A DNA stretch of 64,000 bases from Chimonanthus salicifolius (taxonomy: Eukaryota; Streptophyta; Magnoliopsida; Laurales; Calycanthaceae), in NCBI GenBank assembly GCA_013350335.1, contig CM023542.1, positions 1,612,001-1,676,000 on the forward strand, given 5' to 3'. The position numbers were made by a program, and so were the translations under genes. A model generated the notes under the pieces. The model saw only the letters and a list, made by a program, of their open reading frames with translations. It was not told the DNA's origin and searched no databases. This document shows, piece by piece, positions 58,919-64,000 of this stretch (positions are counted from its first letter, which is position 1; each line of letters begins with the position of its first letter).

Positions 58919-61335
58919 AAATTGAACCTAGCCAAGTCACTCTGCTTGAGTTTTGGCAAGTGTTTTAAAGCAAGTTTTGGACTGAAAAGTTGGCTCAAAA
59001 TCTAAATCAATTCAAATGATCTAGATGATTTTTTTGAGTTTCTAGACTGTGGGTACAACAATAGAGCTATATGGCATGGATGACCATGAGAAGCACTGAT
59101 CATCCGAGATGTATTGGGGGGAAAGTTTGTAATTCACATGGCGTCTTATTTAACCCCTAATTAGGGTAGTATATATGGTTGTTTTGTAAGAGAAATAGTA
59201 GAATATCTGTAACGTGAGTCATCTCTCTAGTTTTTTGCCTTTGATGTGTTTCTTGACAACTCAGAATCCCATGTACAGTATGCTCCCACCATTAGTTAAT
59301 GATCACTTAGATTGCAATTGATCACCAAATCCAATTTTGCTTCCACCAATCTCAACCAGCACATTAGATGTATGTGCTTCTATTATTTGGAATCCCTTTT
59401 AGATCACCACTGCTAGTTCAAACATCCACTGCTCAAGATCTATAAGAAACTAATTAGACCTAAGAGAAAAGAAAGGCCCCAATCTCCATCAACAAGAGCC
59501 TCAAAAGATCCCCATAAAAGGCAACAACAGAAGAGATGTTTTGAGTTCATATAAATGAGGCTGACATTAGAGATCATTATCAATGTTGCTACAAACAATT
59601 CAAATACATGATCCAGTTACATTGGAGCCTGGAAAATATGACTTTAAATCCAGATCACCCCATTGAATTCAATGAATTTCTGATAGTAGTGAGTGCCTTA
59701 CAATCTACAATTTAAACACCCCCTTTTATGAAATGGCAACATTACTTGAACTCACAACCTTGAAGGTGGCAGTGTCCTAACCAATTATTCTACTAGAAAA
59801 CTCAAACCACAGGCACTTTTACAAGACTGAAAATGTCAATCCGCTAGAGAGAGCATGCACTTCTCCTATAGATGAGATGATGATGATGATGACAATGATA
59901 TCTTCAAGGAAGAATTGAAGATGGCCCAAAATGAAGCCCAAAGTTCTAGAAGATTTTAGGACGAAGGAAAAACGATTTTAGAAGAGAAAACTTGTTCTAT
60001 AAAAGATGATAGTGGGAGTAGCAGAAGATCCCAATCTTCCTTTGATCCCCAATCAGAAGATTCATTAAATCTAGAGAATTTGAAGTTCAAGCATTAGAAC
60101 CAGACAATTGTAATAAAACTACAGTAGATATTCTATGCAGACTCTTTGGCTAGGGAAAGAACATAGACCTAAACATATCTGTCATCGTTGACTTCAGTAT
60201 CAGGATTCAATCTGGATGGAATACCTAACTTGGCCTTAATGAGCTCATGTTGAGGATGTTAGGACCTGCGCTTCCAGTCCAATAGACTAGCATGTTAGGT
60301 GGAGTAACCCAAGTTCTTTATATACCCCTAGATCTCCCTCCACACTTCTAATGTGGGATTCGTTCGCAGTAGCCCCAACAAAACTTTCAAATTGAGGAAC
60401 CTATAATGAATGACACACCCCCCAAATTATTGTCTTAATCTGTCTTATCCCTGTCAAATTTCCAACCAAATTGGTTGGGAGTTTGCAAATGAATGTCAAT
60501 GAGATGCTTCTGCCCATCTCAAAGTTCACTACATCCTTGGTACCTAAACTCACACCGAACCAAAGACACCTGGTGCACATCTGGGCATTTGATCTATCCA
60601 TTGCAACCACTGATGTTGTTTGAATTTATAAGTTCAACACAAGTTCACTACTGCCTAAATACCTTAACCCATACCAACCCTAAGACACCTGGTGCACATC
60701 TGAACATTTGATCAATTTATGTTGACCATATTTGGCCATCCATTTGCATTTGGTTCAATCTGTGGTTGAGATCCAGCACAACATCATATTGTCTGTCAGG
60801 ATAGTCTACCCCTTGCTGCAAGGAGGAGAAAGGCCCCCCTTTAACAACACTACCTGGCCCAGCAGACTCACCCAATGCATATTAGGTCCAGTTGCATTTC
60901 TATTTAGTCTATTTTTTTGGGTCTCGTTAGATTCAATCAATCATTGAAATCATATCCCATCTATGCAAATTTCAATATCAGAGCATATCATTAGGAAAGA
61001 TGCTTGGACACCAAATACATGGGAATAAATGGGCAGAAATAGCTAAGCTTTTACCTGGAAGGTATTGGTTGTTGCATAATTCATTCATTCCTTCTTCTCC
61101 CATTTAAAGTTCTGATTATTTACTGTATCTATTCTCTCCATACATTATCTTGGTTGATTTTGCCTCAACATTCTTTTGCACAGTAGTTCTTGTTTAGCTG
61201 AACTTGCTGGATTCTAAGTTAAACATTTCTTCTTCTTTTTCTCTTTGGGTTGATATAATACCCTTTCCTTGAATGCACATTTTTGAAGCCTATGAGGTGA
61301 TGATCCAATAGCATACACAATTTTTAACAATTCAA
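58919..61335. other. Intergenic sequence
   Basis: I see no supportable gene. At about 60250-60390 there is an LTR-like segment with a TTTATATACCCC TATA-type box and the AATGTGGGATTCGTTCGCAG motif shared with 51784-51937. At 60520-60720 two copies of an ACACCTGGTGCACATCTG motif form a diverged direct repeat about 110 bp apart. Confidence 0.35.
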
Positions 61336-61491
61336 CATTGGGTAGCTTAACTGGTTATTTCTCATCTCATAAAATGCGAGGTAGCCAATTTGAGTCCTAG
61401 TGTTGTAAACTGGGGGCATCTTGTGGTGGGGTCATTCCCCCAAAGAGTTGGGGCTCCTGCCTCGTTTTTCCCCTCGATTATAAAAAAAAAA
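61336..61491 (+). mobile_element. tRNA-derived SINE, plus orientation, with poly(A) tail
   Basis: It has the A box TAGCTTAACTGG and the B box AATTTGAGTCC, a body with GGGGCATCTTGTGGTGGGG and a tail CTCGATTATAAAAAAAAAA. It is closely related to the copy at 63364. Confidence 0.75.
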
Positions 61492-61734
61492 CATACACAA
61501 TTTTTAGTTGAAATTTGGCATCTGATTTCAATCTCCTCGCATTCTTCTGCTGATATCTAACCCACCCCTTTTCCATATTGCGACTCTTTATTTCACCACT
61601 CCAAGTAGTAGCACTAACAAGATTAGATATGTTCATCTCTTTACCGTAGCTTATCATTTGATGAAATTGTATTTCATTTATTTGCTGAACCTCGAGTTTA
61701 TATACCATAAATGAGGTCCTACCTCATGATCTTC

Positions 61735-61922
61735 TTTTTTTTTTTTAGTACCAAGGGGGGAAAATCTCCATAAAACTCATGGGGTTAGGTTAGTTCTCCT
61801 AAATCCTCCACTTCGAGTGAAGTCCCGCATCCACACAAGATAACTGGTTAACGCCATGGAGATTCGAACTCGCAATCTCTCACTTCTTGAGGCGAGAAGT
61901 TACTAGTTGAGCTACCCGTTGA
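61735..61922 (-). mobile_element. tRNA-derived SINE, minus orientation, near full length
   Basis: On the minus strand the head GGGTAGCTCAACTAGTAAC holds the A box. The B box GAGTTCGAATCTCC follows after about 30 bp, and the element ends in a poly(A) tail, seen as a T run at 61735-61746. Confidence 0.78.
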
Positions 61923-62093
61923 ATAAATTGATTGAAACAAAAAGCAAACTCATACCAGACATGTCTACATGTCAGATTCTTCCCATATTCTTCATGGGTG
62001 TTTTTTTTTCCTGTAACAAAATTTCATTGATAAAGATTTATTTATGGAGAATATAGAAATGGTTATCATTTGATTGTTTGAGCAAAAATTATA

Positions 62094-62273
62094 CTCCCTC
62101 CGTCCCATTTTAATTGTCTCATTTGAAAATTTGTATTTTTTAAGAAACTCTCTATTTAAGGCTAGCATTCCATGTGATCTCATCCATTTTCAACACATTT
62201 TATACTAAATGAGACAACTATTTTGGGACAGTTTCAAAATCCATATAGGACAACTAATTTGGGACAGAGGGAG
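62094..62273. mobile_element. Stowaway (Tc1/mariner-type) MITE, 180 bp
   Basis: It starts CTCCCTCCGTCCCATTTTAA and ends TTTGGGACAGAGGGAG, the conserved Stowaway termini. TA target duplications lie on both sides (62092-62093 and 62274-62275). Confidence 0.93.
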
Positions 62274-62275
62274 TA

Positions 62276-63363
62276 CTTGATTTCTATCCATTGTTATTTT
62301 TGTTTTGAAAATTATATTTATTTAAACTTATCTCTACTATGATAATGTCAAAAGAAATCTTTTTTGTCATTGACATACACCATTCCTTCAGTATATACAA
62401 TTCCAACACAGTATCTTATTTTTAATTCTCCTCACAATCCTAATGCAACTCGATGTTTATGAGTTGCTAGTGGTCGAGAGAGGATACTTGATGAAAACAA
62501 AACTCTCAATCTCTCAAGTGACCTCACTGTTCGTCCTATTCAACTTTTGCTTATTTTGAATTTTAGTTTGGAATTTCTAAATAGATATTTAGACCGTTAA
62601 CTCTTATTCTATATTAGAGGTGCTAATCTCACGGATATACGAAATCACTCTCAAACTTTGTGTATCAAGTAAGTTCAGGAGGAGTTGAATCTAAGGCTTT
62701 TATAGTCTAATGCTATAAGTTTAGACTAACTGAACTACCCGTGTAAATTAGGAAAGAAGTCTCTTTGGATAAACCTCATGTCAAAAATTCGTTTATTTTA
62801 AATTTTTGTCTATTATGTAAAGGGTATCAAATAGTCTATCATTAATACTTCAATCTAACATACACTTTCATATACTTTGTTGGTGGCTAAAAATTTCAAA
62901 TGAATTTATCTTTTCAGAACCACTACCTTCATCCAGCAGGGAAAAAAAAATTCAATTACAAAATTGAATAATAATCATTTTTAAATTTATAATCAATAGT
63001 TAATTTTTTTTTTCAAAAAAAAAAGTTGAGAATATAAACACCATCCTATAGAGTTCTAAAATTAGTCCTCAATCAAAGAGAGACCTTGTGATTTTATTAA
63101 TTATTGAGAACCGTAATAAGCTCTGTTCTGGATTCAAGTTCCACTCTCTCAAATCTCAACATATAAAAGTCACTCAGTGTCTCTAGTTTTACCGATATAC
63201 TCTAAGGACTTAATCAGATACTCTAAGATATTTGGATACTTTAAACTTCAAAAATATAATAATAATAATAAGCAGTGATGAAGGAGAATATTAAATGTAC
63301 CTTAACAATTATTTTTATAAAAAATTCCTCACTCAAACTCTTTTAATTATTTTATTTTTTTAT
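62276..63363. other. AT-rich intergenic sequence
   Basis: No supportable feature. Confidence 0.4.
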
Positions 63364-63544
63364 TCAACATTGGATAACTTAACTGGTTACTTCCCACCTC
63401 ATAAAATGAGAAGTGACCAGTTCAAGTCTTACAGTGCCTCATGAAGCGAGAGATAATGAGTTAAAGTCCCACGTGTAAACTGGGCATTCTCCCTAAGGGT
63501 TTATGGGGGCCCTTACCTTGTGGTTACCTCAATTATAAAAAAAA
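63364..63544 (+). mobile_element. tRNA-derived SINE, plus orientation, with poly(A) tail
   Basis: It starts TTCAACATTGGATAACTTAA like the 61336 copy, has a B-box-like CAGTTCAAGTCTT and ends CTCAATTATAAAAAAAA. An internal segment (TGAGTTAAAGTCCCACGTGT) repeats a B-box-like motif. Confidence 0.72.
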
Positions 63545-64000
63545 TCTTTTATTTTTTATTTTTCTCTTACTTTTTTATTTAAAAAATAAAAAATAAAAAG
63601 AAGAGGGAGGAGGAGGTATGAGTGACATTGGGCTTGGCCTCAAAAGGTTAAAATGAAAAAATTTTAGAGATCCAAGCTGTTTTGAGTCTCACAAATCAAT
63701 CAAGTGTGATGTGGTAATCGAGAGCAGAGACAGAGAGAGAGAGATCCTCCCAAAATCCAACCGTGGATTCTTTCCCTCAATCAACGTATCATCATATTAT
63801 TGCTATTTCGTCATCACACATTTCCAAAGTACAAAAGCTAACGTACACGTCTCACTTGCCTTCCTTACTTCTCACTACCTTGTGAGTCTCACGTGACTTC
63901 TGTTCTAGAATTTTAGGGTTACTCCCAAGTCCCAACTAAATTAATCAGACCATTTAAAGTACACATTTAATTTTAAAATATTGAATCATTTTTAATTTGA
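63545..64000. other. Intergenic sequence at the window edge
   Basis: A purine-rich stretch (63595-63625) and a GAGAGA run near 63732 are present. An upstream region of a gene beyond the window is possible; nothing more is visible. Confidence 0.3.

Noticed and set aside
38303..63544. tRNA genes suggested by A- and B-box motifs
   Set aside because: No complete cloverleaf with acceptor stem is visible and the heads are followed by SINE bodies and A-rich tails, so these are SINEs, not tRNA genes.

Overview
This is a plant nuclear genome window, AT-rich and sparse in genes. The genes have GT-AG introns, and one encodes an AP2/ERF factor with an EAR motif. The rest is dominated by plant-type transposable elements: tRNA-derived SINEs, hAT-, Tourist- and Stowaway-type MITEs, LINE, Copia and Gypsy remnants. 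It is an angiosperm; I cannot name the species from sequence alone.

Layout. (1) 0-4 kb: one intronless ERF repressor gene on the minus strand (2543-3178). (2) 4-25 kb: gene-poor and repeat-rich. It holds a 468-bp hAT-type element with target-site duplications, a short Copia-like solo LTR, a possible 3.4-kb Gypsy-type LTR carrying minisatellites, a Tourist-like MITE and its truncated relative, a fold-back element, and hAT MITEs. (3) 25.6-36.4 kb: an eight-exon nuclear gene for a predicted plastid methyltransferase (362 aa), whose long introns hold LINE, Copia LTR and Gypsy pieces. (4) 38.2-51.7 kb: a tandem duplication whose two units each carry a complete six-exon RPB6 gene, for the subunit shared by RNA polymerases I, II and III. 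The two predicted 146-aa proteins are identical, but the copies differ at many silent sites, very unevenly along the gene. (5) 51.8-55.0 kb: a decayed, internally deleted copy of the crooked-neck/CLF splicing-factor gene. (6) 55-64 kb: gene fragments and more SINEs and MITEs, with one convincing but unidentified terminal exon at 58733-58918.

The intact genes act in separate processes: transcriptional repression (ERF), plastid methyl transfer, and core transcription (RPB6). There is no operon-like or pathway link. The main biological interest is the RPB6 duplication, including its possible gene conversion, its diverged promoters and a leader bracketed by hAT-type ends, and the way repeats mark the breakpoints. 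I found no convincing evidence of a wholly new multi-gene system.
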